Shown here: positions 1-9,312 of the stretch, in pieces
How positions within the stretch are numbered: the first letter of the stretch is position 1
Layout of the letters: each line of letters opens with the position of its first letter
Assembly: GCF_000948285.1 (NCBI RefSeq)
Contig: NZ_JYBP01000003.1
Coordinates: forward strand, 124,001 to 188,000
Length of the DNA: 64,000 nucleotides
Reading direction: 5' to 3'
Source of the DNA: Geobacillus kaustophilus
GTDB lineage: Bacteria; Bacillota; Bacilli; Bacillales; Anoxybacillaceae
Notes under the pieces: generated by a model
What the model saw: the letters and a program-made list of their open reading frames with translations, nothing else
Databases searched by the model: none
Told to the model about the DNA's origin: nothing
Translations under genes and position numbers: made by a program

Positions 1-168
1 CTCAACGTGGGAAGAACTGTTGTTGAGCGGCTTTTTCATTCCATCGCCAACCCTTTTATGGTTTGCCCCGACCGCATTGATGGCAATACTGGAAGACGAG
101 ATCACAGGCTGTTCAGACGCGAAACGATTTTGGTTGCCGATAAGATGGAAATGCTAGGAGACGAGACC
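1..168. other. Leading edge, no gene recognised
   Basis: The reading frame of the first gene stays open upstream of its chosen start, but the extra residues do not resemble the family and no ribosome binding site precedes the upstream start codons. No terminator or RNA gene is visible in this stretch. It probably holds the upstream promoter region of ytpB. Confidence 0.4.
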
Positions 169-1278
169 ATGGTGTTTGCACCTGAGGTGAGCCGATTGAA
201 CATTCCGAAAAACCCCATCGCCTTGATGAAAATGGTGTATCGCGACGTGCTTCCGCTTGTCCACCGCGAGCTTGCCTATTGGCGGCGCCAGGCCGAGCGC
301 ATTCCCGACCCGGAATTGCGGCGCCAAGCGCTCGCGAGCATCGCGTCGAAAACGTTCCATTGCGAAGGCGGCTCCATTTTGGCGCTCTTGGCCGGAGAAA
401 ACATGGAGGACTGCATCCGCTTTATCGTTGCTTACCAGACGATCAGCGATTATTTGGATAATTTGTGCGACCGCAGCACCTCGCTTGATCCGCTTGACTT
501 TCGCGCCTTGCATGATTCGATGCCCGACGCTTTGACGATCGGCGCGGAGCCGTCGAACTATTACCGCCATCGCCGCGAACAGGAAGACGGCGGCTATTTG
601 CCGGCGCTCGTCCGCACGTGCCAAAAGGTGCTCGAGACGGTGCGCCATTATGAGACGATTGCCCCATTTTTGCATGAATTGGCCGGATATTATTGCGACT
701 TGCAAGTGCATAAACATGTCGAAGCGAGCGAGCGGGTGCCGCGGCTGGAGAAATGGTTCGCGCAATACAAAGACGCCTTGCCGCCGATGGAATGGTATGA
801 GTTTTCCGCCTGCTCCGGTTCGACGCTCGGCATTTTCTGCCTCGTCGCCTATGCGTTTGGCGAATCGCTGCCGCCGGAGATGGCGAGACAAGTGCGCGAC
901 GGCTATTTTCCATACATTCAAGGGCTGCACATTTTGCTCGACTATTTGATCGATCAGGAGGAAGACCGGGACGGCGGCGATTTGAACTTTTGCTTTTACT
1001 ATCCGAATGAAACGGTGATGCTTGAGCGGCTTTGCCATTTCATCGAAGAGGCCGACCGTTATGTCGGGGCGCTGCCGCACGGCGAGTTTCACCGCCTCAT
1101 TCACCGAGGGCTTCTTGGGTTGTATTTGTCGGATGCCAAGGTGAAAAAGCAGCGCGGTCTGCGCCGGCTGGCGCGCCGGCTCGTCCGCGCCGGCGGGGCG
1201 GCGTCGCAGTTTTTCTATTGGAACGGAAAAGCATACCGCTTTTGGCAGGAGCGGCAAAAACGGCTGTCCTTTTCATAA
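169..1278 (+). CDS. ytpB: Tetraprenyl-beta-curcumene synthase (DUF2600 family)
   Basis: This is a 369-residue protein of the YtpB/DUF2600 family. The family converts the C35 chain heptaprenyl diphosphate to tetraprenyl-beta-curcumene, the precursor of sesquarterpenes found in Bacillus membranes and spores. It is one of the few terpene cyclase families with no similarity to classical class I or II enzymes, although acidic clusters occur (for example LLDYLIDQEEDRDGGD near the C-terminal third). The start at 169 is chosen because AGGAGA lies seven bases upstream and the length then matches the B. subtilis protein (about 367 residues). The gene ends six bases inside the convergent mnmM. Family assignment is firm; product is by family knowledge. 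Confidence 0.9.
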   Translation: MVFAPEVSRLNIPKNPIALMKMVYRDVLPLVHRELAYWRRQAERIPDPELRRQALASIASKTFHCEGGSILALLAGENMEDCIRFIVAYQTISDYLDNLCDRSTSLDPLDFRALHDSMPDALTIGAEPSNYYRHRREQEDGGYLPALVRTCQKVLETVRHYETIAPFLHELAGYYCDLQVHKHVEASERVPRLEKWFAQYKDALPPMEWYEFSACSGSTLGIFCLVAYAFGESLPPEMARQVRDGYFPYIQGLHILLDYLIDQEEDRDGGDLNFCFYYPNETVMLERLCHFIEEADRYVGALPHGEFHRLIHRGLLGLYLSDAKVKKQRGLRRLARRLVRAGGAASQFFYWNGKAYRFWQERQKRLSFS

Positions 1279-1911
1279 GGGCGGCCGTTTGCTTGTATCG
1301 GCAAAAGGGGCGGGATCCGAGATTTGGGCGCCCTTATCCGCCCGGGTTTCGAGCGCGAGCAAAAACGGTGGGTCGTTTTGCCGATTGATGAATTCGTATT
1401 TCAAGGCGTGGACGCGCCGCTGATCAAGGGAGCGGACGTAATCCAGGAGCGCGTCGCGTTCGCGCTTTCCTTCGGGATGGTCGTGGTAGACGACAAGGAC
1501 GATGACGCCGCCCGGCTTCATGATGGAAAGCAGTTGATCAATCGCGGCGATCGTCGATTCCGGCTTGGTGACGATTTGCTTATTGCCGCCCGGCAAATAG
1601 CCGAGGTTGAACACCGCGCCGGCGATGCGCCTGTGTACATCTGCGGGAAGCGCCTCAAGCATTTCGCTATGGCTTCGCTCGAACAACGTCGCCCGCCCGC
1701 ATAGCCCATGTTCCGCGAGGCGGGCGGAAGCGGCGGTGATGGCCTCAGGCTGAATGTCAAAGCCGAACACATGGCCGAAATCCCCGACGCGTTCGGCCAA
1801 ATACACGGTGTCGTGTCCGTTGCCGACGGTCGCGTCGACGGCGATGTCGCCTTCGTTGACCGCTTGATCAAGCAAAAAGCGGGCAAACGGCAAAATGTTC
1901 ATCAAAGCCAT
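1273..1911 (-). CDS. mnmM: tRNA 5-aminomethyl-2-thiouridine methyltransferase (YtqB/MnmM family)
   Basis: A 212-residue class I SAM-dependent methyltransferase. The SAM-binding motif I appears as DATVGNGHDT near residues 22-31, and FNLGYLPGG fills the catalytic motif IV position. B. subtilis YtqB was recently assigned as MnmM, which methylates nm5s2U at the wobble position of some tRNAs to mnm5s2U. The ATG at 1911 is preceded by AAGGAGG with a nine-base gap, so longer in-frame versions are rejected. It converges on ytpB with a six-base overlap of the two stop regions. No T-tract terminator is visible between the two genes. Confidence 0.85.
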   Translation of the reverse strand: MALMNILPFARFLLDQAVNEGDIAVDATVGNGHDTVYLAERVGDFGHVFGFDIQPEAITAASARLAEHGLCGRATLFERSHSEMLEALPADVHRRIAGAVFNLGYLPGGNKQIVTKPESTIAAIDQLLSIMKPGGVIVLVVYHDHPEGKRERDALLDYVRSLDQRRVHALKYEFINRQNDPPFLLALETRADKGAQISDPAPFADTSKRPPL

Positions 1912-2205
1912 CGGTTGGCCCCTCCTTGCGATCGTTTCATCGTTTACGTTGGCGGGGATGGCGCTGCGGCCAAAGATGTGGGATGCCGTCGCTTTTTCCC
2001 TCCAGCCGCTCCATCCTCTACGCCGGCGTGACAGAAAACCTTGAGCTGACCGACATCGTCCTGATCGAGCTCGACGAAGATCCTCACGTCGGCATTGTAA
2101 CAAAAACTTTATGGAAAATCGACCGCTGCCAATCATTGGCGTGATACGGCCGGCCTATGCGGCGCATAGTAAACATGAAGGAATATCACGAAACGAGGTG
2201 AGCGC

Positions 2206-2469
2206 ATGGCGACAAGACAATCCGTTGAGGAATTTTTGCAGCGGTGTGAAGATGTGATCCGCTACGCGAAAGAGCAATATACGGAAGCGCAAAAGCAGGA
2301 GCATTACAACATCACCGAATACACGAACGCCCAGCAGATGCTCGAACAGACGGTCATCGATTTGGCGCACTTGGCGCGGAGCTGCAACGCCCAGCAGCGC
2401 GAGCAGCTGCATCGGATGCGGCTCCAGCTTGAGCAATTGCAAAACGACATGATTTTGCTTGACCGCTGA
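2206..2469 (+). CDS. ytzC: YtzC-like protein (DUF2524)
   Basis: A soluble 87-residue protein, helical and rich in Gln, Glu and Leu, with no cysteine-based or catalytic motif apart from one Cys near residue 16 and one in SCNAQQ. The sequence and length match the YtzC/DUF2524 family of Bacillaceae, whose function is not known. GAGGTG lies about six bases before the ATG. It is followed 18 bases later by another small gene and a terminator, so the two probably form one short operon. Confidence 0.75.
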   Translation: MATRQSVEEFLQRCEDVIRYAKEQYTEAQKQEHYNITEYTNAQQMLEQTVIDLAHLARSCNAQQREQLHRMRLQLEQLQNDMILLDR

Positions 2470-2487
2470 AACGAGGAGGAACACGAC

Positions 2488-2652
2488 ATGAAGCGACGCT
2501 TGAAACAAACGAATCCGGAGCAAAAAACACGCAACGGCCAAAACAATAACGATCTCGAGCTTGGCCAAGGCTTTGATCCGGTGAAGCTGGCGAAAAAGCA
2601 ATACGAGGAAACGGGCGGCCAACCGATCCGCTCCAAGCAGCGGAACGGGTGA
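2488..2652 (+). CDS. Small hydrophilic protein, unknown function
   Basis: A 54-codon reading frame beginning with ATG and preceded by GAGGAGG-like AGGAGGA eight bases upstream. The product (starts MKRRLKQTNPEQKT, ends PIRSKQRNG) is Lys/Arg/Gln/Asn-rich, has no aromatic core and should be largely disordered. Composition recalls minor small acid-soluble spore proteins, but I recognise none of the named Ssp families. It is 18 bases behind ytzC and directly ahead of a hairpin terminator, which supports a real two-gene unit. A spore or nucleoid-associated role is only a guess. Confidence 0.6.
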   Translation: MKRRLKQTNPEQKTRNGQNNNDLELGQGFDPVKLAKKQYEETGGQPIRSKQRNG

Positions 2653-2664
2653 CGACAAGCCAAA

Positions 2665-2695
2665 GGGGCGGATGCCGCTCCGTCTTTTTCTTCTT
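2665..2695 (+). terminator. Terminator after ytzC unit
   Basis: Seven-base stem GGGGCGG/CCGCTCC (one G-T pair) around a three-base loop ATG, followed directly by GTCTTTTTCTTCTTTT. It lies 12 bases after the stop of the small hydrophilic gene. Confidence 0.75.
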
Positions 2696-2757
2696 TTCCG
2701 CGCAGGAGCCCGCTTCAAAAGCCATTATTTCAGTGAGGGAGTTAGTTTTGAAAAAAA

Positions 2758-2790
2758 GCGGCGGACGCATCGGAACGCTCCGCCTTTTTG
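2758..2790 (+). terminator. Possible second terminator upstream of the MFS gene
   Basis: GGCGGA pairs with TCCGCC across 13 bases and is followed by TTTTTG. It lies 75 bases upstream of the MFS start, so it may be a second stop for ytzC transcripts or an element in the MFS leader. Confidence 0.5.
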
Positions 2791-2863
2791 ATTGCATTTT
2801 TTCCTGTTTTCCCCTACAATTGTTTCGGGAGTCAAAAGAAAAACACGAAAAGGATGATGACCG

Positions 2864-4063
2864 ATGCCCCGCGCTCTTTGGTGGCTGCTTGTCGGCATGG
2901 CGCTCAATGTGACAGGGGCGTCGTTTCTATGGCCGCTAAACACGATCTATTTGCACGAACAGCTCGGCCAGCCGCTCGCGGTCGCGGGTGTCGTGCTCAT
3001 GCTCAACTCTGGGGGAAGCGTCATCGGCAGCTTGGCCGGCGGCTTTTTGTTTGACCGGATCGGCGGGTTTCGCGTTTTGTTGGCCGGTGCGGTGTTGACG
3101 ATGGCCGCGCTCGCCGGCTTAAGCGTTTGGCACGGATGGCCGCACTATGCCGTATGGCTGGCGCTTGTCGGCATCGGCAGCGGCGTCGTCTTTCCGGCGG
3201 CGTCGGCGTACGCCGGGGCGATTTGGCCGGACGGGGGGCGGCGGGCGTTCAACGCTCTTTATGTCGCGCAAAACATCGGCGTCGCCGTCGGTTCGGCGCT
3301 TGGCGGGCTTGTCGCTTCATATTCGTTCTCGCTCGTTTTTTTCGCCAATCTTTTGTTGTATGTTGCGTTTTTGTTCACGATTATTGCCGGGTTGCGGCGC
3401 GTTCCGATTTTGCCGCCGCCGAGAAAGAAACGACCCGGAGAAGCGGAAAGAGCGCCATCCCGCGCCGTGGGCTGGGCGCTCGCTCTCCTTTGCGCCGGCT
3501 ATGGACTGTGCTGGTTGAGCTATGTCCAATGGTCGACGACGATCGCCGCCTATACGCGCGAGCTCGGGATACCGGTGGGGCAGTACAGCTTGCTTTGGAC
3601 GATCAACGGCGCGTTGATCGTCTTGGCCCAGCCGGTGCTGGCGCGGGTGATCCGCCGCTTCATGCCGACGTTGAAGCGGCAAATCGTGATCGGTTTTCTT
3701 ATTTTCGCCGTTTCGTTTGCCATGCTGTTGGGGGCGAATTCGTTTGCTGAGTTTGCCGCGTCCATGATTGTGCTCACGATCGCTGAGATGATCGTCTGGC
3801 CGGCGATTCCGGCCGCGGTGAACGAATGGGCGCCGCCGGGGAAGGCTGGGTTTTATCAAGGAATTGTCAACGGAACGGCCACGGCCGGACGGATGATTGG
3901 ACCGGTCATCGGCGGTTGGATTGCTGACGCCTTAGGAATGAAGCTGCTCATCGGGCTGCTCGCCGCGTTTGCCCTGTTGGCGGTGGCTGCGGCGCTTTTG
4001 TACGACCGCTGGCTGCCGAAGCCGACGGAAAAGGCGGGAGAAAAAACAGCTGCGACCGTATAG
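2864..4063 (+). CDS. yttB: Major facilitator superfamily transporter (YttB-like)
   Basis: A 399-residue integral membrane protein with about 12 hydrophobic segments and a polar central loop (LPPPRKKRPGEAER near residue 185-200) separating two six-helix halves. The MFS signature between helices 2 and 3 reads GGFLFDRIGGFRVLL. It resembles B. subtilis YttB, a predicted drug or metabolite exporter; the substrate is unknown. AAAGGATG precedes the ATG at 2864. The next feature downstream is the leuS T-box leader, with no clear terminator between, so some read-through is possible. Confidence 0.8.
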   Translation: MPRALWWLLVGMALNVTGASFLWPLNTIYLHEQLGQPLAVAGVVLMLNSGGSVIGSLAGGFLFDRIGGFRVLLAGAVLTMAALAGLSVWHGWPHYAVWLALVGIGSGVVFPAASAYAGAIWPDGGRRAFNALYVAQNIGVAVGSALGGLVASYSFSLVFFANLLLYVAFLFTIIAGLRRVPILPPPRKKRPGEAERAPSRAVGWALALLCAGYGLCWLSYVQWSTTIAAYTRELGIPVGQYSLLWTINGALIVLAQPVLARVIRRFMPTLKRQIVIGFLIFAVSFAMLLGANSFAEFAASMIVLTIAEMIVWPAIPAAVNEWAPPGKAGFYQGIVNGTATAGRMIGPVIGGWIADALGMKLLIGLLAAFALLAVAAALLYDRWLPKPTEKAGEKTAATV

Positions 4064-4140
4064 GTTTCAACTTGCAATTGATCGACAAATTTTTTAAAAT
4101 AATAATAAGTTTGCCATTGGAAACAACGAAGCGAAAAACG

Positions 4141-4372
4141 ATGAAGAGGAGCAGTAGCGGGCTTGACGGACAGCAGAGAGTTGACGGATGGTGCGAGTCA
4201 ACCGAAGTCACCCCGTGAACTCGCCTCGGAGTTGCCGGCGCGAACGATCCCCGACAGCGCCGGCCGTCGGTCCGCGTTAAGGAAGAAAGCGGGTGCGCCG
4301 TTTGGCGCGCCAAAAAGGGTGGTACCGCGGGAAGCGCGCCTCTCGTCCCTTTGCGTGGGGATGGGGGTTTTT
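4141..4372 (+). promoter_or_regulatory. T-box riboswitch of leuS (specifier CUC, Leu)
   Basis: A tRNA-sensing leader. The T-box sequence AGGGTGGTACCGCGG is at 4316-4330. A GTGAA-CTC-G context at 4215-4222 places a Leu specifier CTC in the Stem I specifier loop, the same context as in the tyrS leader of this window. After the T-box, CTCTCGTCCC pairs with GGGATGGGGG (A-T, G-T and G-C pairs) before eight Ts, forming the terminator. Uncharged tRNA-Leu would pair with the T-box bulge, form the antiterminator and let leuS be transcribed. The exact 5' end is not determined. Confidence 0.92.
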
Positions 4373-4426
4373 TTGTACATATTTTCGTCCATGATGCAAG
4401 TAGAACTGGATAGGAGGAGTGCTGCG

Positions 4427-6844
<2,418 letters not shown>

Positions 6845-6848
6845 TGAT

Positions 6849-6872
6849 GAGGGCGGGCTTCGGCCCGCCCCC
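6849..6872 (+). terminator. GC-rich hairpin after leuS, no T-tract
   Basis: GGGCGGGC-TTCG-GCCCGCCC forms an eight-base stem with a UUCG-type loop seven bases after the leuS stop. The following bases are CCTATCC, not a T-run, so it may protect the 3' end or slow polymerase rather than fully terminate. ytwF follows 30 bases later. Confidence 0.5.
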
Positions 6873-6901
6873 TATCCACCAACGAAAGGGGTCGATTTGC
6901 C

Positions 6902-7216
6902 ATGAAAGAGATCAAGGAAATCACGCCGGCTGAAGTGAAAGAAAAACTCGAGCGCGGCGAAAAGCTGAACATCGTCGATGTGCGCGAAGACGAGGAAGTC
7001 GCCCTCGGCATGATCCCTGGCGCCAAACATATCAAAATGGGCGACATCCCCGATCGGCTTGCAGAATTCGACCGCAATGAAGAATACATTTTCGTCTGCC
7101 GCTCCGGGCGGCGGAGCGAAAACGTCTGCCGCTACTTGCAGGAGCTCGGCTACCGCGTCCGCAACATGACGGGCGGCATGCTCGAGTGGGAAGGGGAAAC
7201 AACGCCGAAACGATAA
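6902..7216 (+). CDS. ytwF: Single-domain rhodanese-like protein
   Basis: A 104-residue single rhodanese domain. The active-site loop is CRSGRRS near residue 65, with the Cys that would carry a persulfide, and the N-terminal VDVREDEE motif is typical. Such proteins move sulfane sulfur between donors and acceptors; the partner here is unknown. AAAGGGG precedes the ATG. It follows leuS, and no strong terminator separates them, so it may be partly co-transcribed with leuS. The symbol ytwF is by similarity to B. subtilis. Confidence 0.8.
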   Translation: MKEIKEITPAEVKEKLERGEKLNIVDVREDEEVALGMIPGAKHIKMGDIPDRLAEFDRNEEYIFVCRSGRRSENVCRYLQELGYRVRNMTGGMLEWEGETTPKR

Positions 7217-7427
7217 GTGCTTCCGGCTGGAAGGGCAGGGCGGCGGGCCATCATCCAAGTAATCCCGTTCCGTCGCGACCAAAACGGCGGAAAGTGTCAG
7301 CGAATGGGAAATCGATCCATCCAAACAGCCCCGTTCGGTCAAGAGGCAGAGGAATGGCTGGCTGCCGCCGGCCTTTTCATGCGTCGGCGGCTTGCGCTCC
7401 CCGGGTCCGCTTGCGGGGGGAGGAGCG
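7217..7427. other. Gap between ytwF and the nprA region
   Basis: This 211-base part of a 340-base gap holds no gene I can support. A frame with codons such as EAEEWLAAAGLF is open across it but has no ribosome binding site or family match. It could be a decayed gene fragment. Confidence 0.3.
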
Positions 7428-7462
7428 AAAAAGCGTCCCAGCTTTTTGGGGCGCTTTTTCTA
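7428..7462 (+). terminator. Terminator upstream of nprA
   Basis: AGCGTCCCA pairs with TGGGGCGCT (one G-T pair) and is followed by TTTTTCTATTTTG; A-rich sequence precedes it. It would isolate nprA from read-through of the leuS-ytwF unit. Confidence 0.75.
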
Positions 7463-7508
7463 TTTTGTTTTAGTACCAAAGTGTGATGCAAGAAAAAAAA
7501 GGAGAGGA

Positions 7509-7526
7509 TATAATTTTCGGTAAAAT
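7509..7526 (+). promoter_or_regulatory. nprA promoter -10 overlapping a candidate CodY box
   Basis: TATAAT at 7509-7514 is the likely -10 of nprA; no good -35 is visible at 17 bases. Bases 7512-7526 read AATTTTCGGTAAAAT, 12 of 15 matches to the CodY consensus AATTTTCWGAAAATT. CodY is known to control nprR in the B. cereus group. This is inference from a motif match. Confidence 0.4.
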
Positions 7527-7556
7527 CAGACATTTGTTCGAAGGAGGAGCTTCCTG

Positions 7557-8831
7557 TTGAAACTCGGCGACCGCTTGAAATTCGCCCGCTTGATGAAAGG
7601 CCTGACCCAAGAAGAAACGGCTGAAGGCATTATTTCGGTTTCTTATTTATCGAAAATTGAGAACAACCAAGTCATCCCGAGCCAAGAGGTGCTCGAATGG
7701 CTGTTTCGGCGGCTGGACATCCGGCCCGGCGGAAATGAAACAACGCCTTCATGGTTCGAGTGGGTGATGTCGTGGTACAGGGCGATGATGAGCCGTGATG
7801 CGCCTGCCGCGCAGGAACTGTATGAAACGGTCAAAGAACGATGCGAGCGGTCCGGAGATGCCGAAGCCATGATTTATTTTCAGCTGATGCGAATCCGGTA
7901 TTGGCTGCTTCTTGGTGACAAAAAGGGGGCGGAAACGGCGGCGCAAAGCGTGCGGGACTGGTATGGGGCGTTGAGTGATGACATGCGCTACTATTATTGG
8001 AAATTTTTTGGTCTTTTATATTATTGCCAAGAAAAGTACGATGACGCCTTGCATTGTTATCAAAAGGCAGAACAGCTGCTGAAGGGAGAATGGAAAATGA
8101 GCGGGGAGGAGGCCGATTTGGCTTACTTGTCGGCCCTTGCTTCCAGCCGTCTGTGGAAATGGTTCCAATGCCTTCATTACGCCGAACGGGCCCTGGCGCT
8201 CAGCCAGGCGGAATACGACTTGCGAAGGAGCGCCGAATGCCATGTGCTGTTGGCGATTTGCTACCGGCGCTGCGGGGAGATCGACAAAGCAGTCGAACAT
8301 TGCCTGGCGGCGCAAAAAGCGGCGGGTATGGCGAATGATCGGCGCCTTCTTGGCATTGTCGAGCACAATCTCGGCCACTTGAAGGGGATGAAACGCCAAT
8401 ACCGCGAGGCGGTGCAACATTACGAGAACAGTTTGATCTATAAAGAGGACGCCCCGTTGGATGCGCGGCTCATTACGCTTTTGTCGCTCGTGCGCATGCA
8501 TTGTGAGGCCAAGCATTATCGCAAAGCGTGGATGATCGTCGAAGAAGGGTGGAAACAGCTCGAACAAGCCCCTAACGGAGCGGTGGAGCATTATGAGTAT
8601 TATTTGCATTTTTCCATTTACCGGCTGCTTTTGAGCGAAGAAGACGAACCGTTGGAGCGGCTGCTCAAACAGGAGGCGATTCCATACTTCCAGAAAAAGA
8701 AGGAATATGACGACGCTTCTTTGTACGCCGAATATTTGGCCGATTGTTATATGCGGAGGCGCCAGCACAAGCTGGCGGCCCAATATTACCAGTTAAGCTG
8801 CGCTCTCTTGCGGAAGAAAACCGGCGTTTGA
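7557..8831 (+). CDS. nprA: NprA/NprR-type activator (HTH + TPR, RRNPP family)
   Basis: A 424-residue transcription regulator. Residues 1-60 are an Xre-type helix-turn-helix (LKFARLMKGLTQEETAEGI...SYLSKIE). The rest is a string of TPR helices, for example DALHCYQKAEQLL and EAVQHYENSLIYKED. Length and layout match NprR (about 423 residues) and the NprA activator described upstream of the neutral protease gene of B. stearothermophilus. The start is TTG at 7557 with AAGGAGGAG nine bases upstream. It is followed after 16 bases by a small secreted-peptide gene and then by the protease gene, the layout of an RRNPP receptor, its signal and its target. In NprR the TPR domain binds the imported peptide; here that is inference. 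Confidence 0.88.
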   Translation: MKLGDRLKFARLMKGLTQEETAEGIISVSYLSKIENNQVIPSQEVLEWLFRRLDIRPGGNETTPSWFEWVMSWYRAMMSRDAPAAQELYETVKERCERSGDAEAMIYFQLMRIRYWLLLGDKKGAETAAQSVRDWYGALSDDMRYYYWKFFGLLYYCQEKYDDALHCYQKAEQLLKGEWKMSGEEADLAYLSALASSRLWKWFQCLHYAERALALSQAEYDLRRSAECHVLLAICYRRCGEIDKAVEHCLAAQKAAGMANDRRLLGIVEHNLGHLKGMKRQYREAVQHYENSLIYKEDAPLDARLITLLSLVRMHCEAKHYRKAWMIVEEGWKQLEQAPNGAVEHYEYYLHFSIYRLLLSEEDEPLERLLKQEAIPYFQKKKEYDDASLYAEYLADCYMRRRQHKLAAQYYQLSCALLRKKTGV

Positions 8832-8847
8832 AAGGAGGTGAAGCTAG

Positions 8848-8976
8848 GTGAAAAAGCGGGTCATTGTGATCGTCGCTCTCGCCGTCCTTGGTCTCGCTTC
8901 AGCCTTTGGCCAAGGCATCGGGGTGAAAGAAGCGGCTAAAGACGAACATCCGCCGCCGACGGTGATTGCTCGATAA
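8848..8976 (+). CDS. Putative NprX-like signalling peptide precursor (42 aa)
   Basis: A 42-codon frame starting GTG at 8848, with AAGGAGG nine bases upstream and the SD overlapping the nprA stop region. The product starts MKKR, has a hydrophobic run (VIVIVALAVLGLASAF) like a secretion signal, then a short polar tail KEAAKDEHPPPTVIAR. This is the architecture of Phr/NprX pro-peptides: signal sequence plus a C-terminal segment cut to a 5-8 residue pheromone. The tail segment PPPTVIA aligns in pattern with B. cereus NprX SKPDIVG (Pro at 3, then D/T, I/V, V/I, G/A). A strong terminator follows. It is too short for routine gene callers. The mature form is a guess. Confidence 0.75.
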   Translation: MKKRVIVIVALAVLGLASAFGQGIGVKEAAKDEHPPPTVIAR

Positions 8977-8979
8977 AAG

Positions 8980-9016
8980 GAGCGTCGGATAAGGCGGCCT
9001 TATCGCTCTTTTTCTC
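8980..9016 (+). terminator. Terminator after the nprA-peptide unit
   Basis: GAGCG-(TCGG bulge)-ATAAGG pairs with CCTTAT-CGCTC around a CGG loop, followed by TTTTTCTCTTCTT. It starts three bases after the peptide stop and ends the nprA-peptide operon. Confidence 0.85.
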
Positions 9017-9033
9017 TTCTTCAAACTGATTCG

Positions 9034-9079
9034 TCCCCTGCTTTCGTGACGATAGGCGAAAGCGGGGGGCGGTTTTTTG
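9034..9079 (+). terminator. Second hairpin with T-tract before nprM
   Basis: CCCCTGCTTTCG pairs with CGAAAGCGGGG (one bulge) and a run of six Ts follows at 9073-9078. Two terminators in tandem should keep nprM expression strictly dependent on its own promoter. Confidence 0.7.
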
Positions 9080-9198
9080 TTTCGGATGCTTGGATGGCGG
9101 AAAGTTGCTGTTTATCGATTATCTTAATGATTATGTTTTGCTCTGGATGTTTTGTCACAGGCGGAAAGCCGCAAAGAGAGAAAAAAGGAAAACCGGTT

Positions 9199-9210
9199 GC
9201 CTGATCAGGC
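9199..9210. promoter_or_regulatory. Perfect 12-bp palindrome, candidate NprA operator
   Basis: GCCTGATCAGGC is self-complementary over 12 bases. Its centre is about 57 bases upstream of the start site expected from the -10 at 9250, a usual place for an activator to contact polymerase. It is the most symmetrical element in the nprM upstream region. Assignment to NprA is inference. Confidence 0.45.
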
Positions 9211-9249
9211 CGTATTCCGCCCGATCATTTTCCCAATACCGAATCAAAA

Positions 9250-9255
9250 TATATT
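9250..9255 (+). promoter_or_regulatory. Candidate nprM -10 element
   Basis: TATATT lies in a very A+T-rich stretch 58 bases before the start codon. The bases 17 upstream (ATTTTC) are a poor -35, which fits a promoter that needs an activator. Confidence 0.4.
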
Positions 9256-9312
9256 GTAATAAAATTTTTATTAGAATAAATAATTTGAAAGTACAAGAAA
9301 GGGGTAAAGGGA

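Noticed and set aside
154-1257. Long open frame (367 codons) on the minus strand opposite ytpB
   Set aside because: It is a shadow of ytpB caused by high-GC codon usage; no SD, no family similarity, full overlap with a known family protein.
4163-4426. Upstream in-frame extension of leuS by 88 codons
   Set aside because: It reads through the T-box leader and terminator. The SD and family length fix the start at 4427.
7217-7486. Open frame of 89 codons between ytwF and nprA
   Set aside because: No SD, runs through the terminator before nprA, no recognisable family. It may be a fossil fragment but I cannot support it.
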